DNA of 62,884 bases, from NCBI RefSeq assembly GCF_003952165.1, contig NZ_RXFT01000025.1:1-62884 (forward strand), written 5' to 3'. The translations under genes were made by a program, and so were the position numbers. The stretch comes from Variovorax guangxiensis (lineage in GTDB: Bacteria > Pseudomonadota > Gammaproteobacteria > Burkholderiales > Burkholderiaceae_C). The notes below the pieces were generated by a model. It saw only the letters and a list, made by a program, of their open reading frames with translations, was not told the origin of the DNA and ran no database searches. This document shows positions 62,146 to 62,884 of the stretch, piece by piece; within the stretch, counting starts at the first letter, position 1; every line of letters starts with the position of its first letter.

Positions 62146-62847
62146 ATGAACGACCGCGTTACCACCCTAGACACTTCTTCCGGCTACGGCCAGCCATTGG
62201 CGCAGGCTGAGCGCCAGCGCGTGCTGCGCAATACCTACTGGCTTCTCGCACTGAGCCTGCTGCCCACCGTGTTGGGCGCCTGGGTCGGCGTCAGCACCGG
62301 CATCACCCGCTCGCTCACCGGTGGCCTGGGCCTTATCGTCTTCCTCGGCGGTGCCTTCGGCTTCATGTTCGCCATCGAGAAAACCAAGAACTCCGCGGCC
62401 GGCGTGCCCGTGCTGCTGGCATTCACGTTCTTCATGGGCCTGATGCTGTCGCGCCTGATCGCGATGGTGCTCGGCTTCAAGAACGGGTCCGAACTCATCA
62501 TGACGGCATTCGGCGGCACCGCTGGCGTGTTCTTCGTGATGGCCTCGCTGGCCACCGTCATCAAGCGCGACCTGTCGGGCATGGGCAAGTTCCTGTTCGT
62601 CGGCGCAATGGTTCTGATGATCGGCGCGATCATCAACGTGTTCGTCGGCTCGACCACCGGCATGCTGGTCATCTCGGTTGCCGCCATCGGCATCTTCTCG
62701 GCCTACATGCTCTATGACCTGAAGCAGATCATGGACGGCGGCGAAACCAACTACATCAGCGCCACGCTCGCCCTGTACCTCGACCTGTTCAATGTGTTCC
62801 AGAGCCTGCTGGCACTGCTGGGCATCTTCGGCGGCGAGCGCGACTGA
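62146..62847 (+). CDS. Bax inhibitor-1 family membrane protein (YccA-like)
   Basis: A 233-residue inner-membrane protein with seven hydrophobic segments and the BI-1/YccA pattern (RNTYWLLALSLLPTVLGAWVG at the start, SAYMLYDLKQIMDGGETNYISATLALYLDLFNVFQSLL at the end, with its pH-sensing Asp pair). YccA interacts with and inhibits FtsH in E. coli; the wider family leaks calcium or protons. A GGAG ribosome site precedes the ATG. The window ends 37 bases later inside a GC-rich stretch that may start a terminator. Confidence 0.9.
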   Translation: MNDRVTTLDTSSGYGQPLAQAERQRVLRNTYWLLALSLLPTVLGAWVGVSTGITRSLTGGLGLIVFLGGAFGFMFAIEKTKNSAAGVPVLLAFTFFMGLMLSRLIAMVLGFKNGSELIMTAFGGTAGVFFVMASLATVIKRDLSGMGKFLFVGAMVLMIGAIINVFVGSTTGMLVISVAAIGIFSAYMLYDLKQIMDGGETNYISATLALYLDLFNVFQSLLALLGIFGGERD

Positions 62848-62884
62848 GCGACGCACACGCGTCCAACGAAAAGGGCCCCTCCGG

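Overview
The window is one continuous stretch of a GC-rich betaproteobacterial chromosome, most like the Comamonadaceae (Variovorax or a close relative). The reasons are the very high GC, four solitary Bug/TctC-type solute-binding proteins without membrane partners, the rpsF-priB-rpsR-rplI-dnaB block, the aminotransferase-hom-thrC-Moco block next to clpB, and a hemP/tonB-exbB-exbD iron cluster. The genus is inferred from gene content, not from a search. I see no rRNA, tRNA, CRISPR array, phage or insertion sequence. No gene-free stretch is longer than about 300 bases.

Layout. 1-2.35 kb: a TetR regulator, a thiolase and a MaoC hydratase (acyl-CoA metabolism), with matching operators before the regulator and the thiolase. 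2.4-10.3 kb: three Bug binding proteins, DUF72, a XerD recombinase, and AEC, TauE and MFS transporters. 10.4-14.5 kb: an AraC regulator, a small PAP2 / acyl-carrier-protein / ketosynthase cluster and a LysR regulator. 14.7-22.1 kb: M20 peptidase, DUF2501, SulP anion transporter, LysR, DUF3299 lipoprotein, a membrane protein, an ArfB-type ribosome-rescue hydrolase and a BktB-like thiolase. 22.2-26.3 kb: clpB with a sigma-32 type promoter and a fourth Bug protein. 26.4-35.1 kb: a seven-gene operon reading leftward (AlaA-type aminotransferase, DUF1176, hom, thrC, mobB, moeA, moaD); moaE is cut off from it by a DapA-like gene on the other strand. 35.2-40.5 kb: Mth938-like protein, a Bcp peroxiredoxin, a PIN-PhoH ATPase, and an operon of VOC, EVE, GyrI-like and YafY/WYL genes preceded by a perfect 24-bp palindrome. 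40.5-43.7 kb: dnaB and the rpsF operon. 43.7-47.7 kb: phosphoenolpyruvate synthase divergent from its regulator PpsR.

47.8-61.4 kb is an oxidative-stress and iron region. ahpC lies downstream of a full OxyR-type site, with ahpF behind it after a terminator; bacterioferritin is divergent from ahpC. Then come PepSY-TM, DUF2271, DUF4198, ApbE and a membrane-anchored FMN/FAD reductase, followed by a TonB-dependent siderophore receptor, PiuC hydroxylase, Bfd ferredoxin, a possible 24-residue membrane peptide, TonB-ExbB-ExbD and HemP. Fur-like boxes precede the PepSY operon, the receptor, bfd and hemP. DUF2271 carries a motif (DGVTGAT) that looks like a covalent flavin attachment site for ApbE. The likely logic is that NAD(P)H electrons enter the reductase, cross the membrane through the PepSY protein and reach a flavinylated DUF2271 protein in the periplasm, perhaps to reduce iron delivered by the receptor; Bfd and bacterioferritin handle release and storage. 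This is the most interesting system in the window. The right end holds a GlcG/HbpS-like protein and a Bax-inhibitor-1 family membrane protein.
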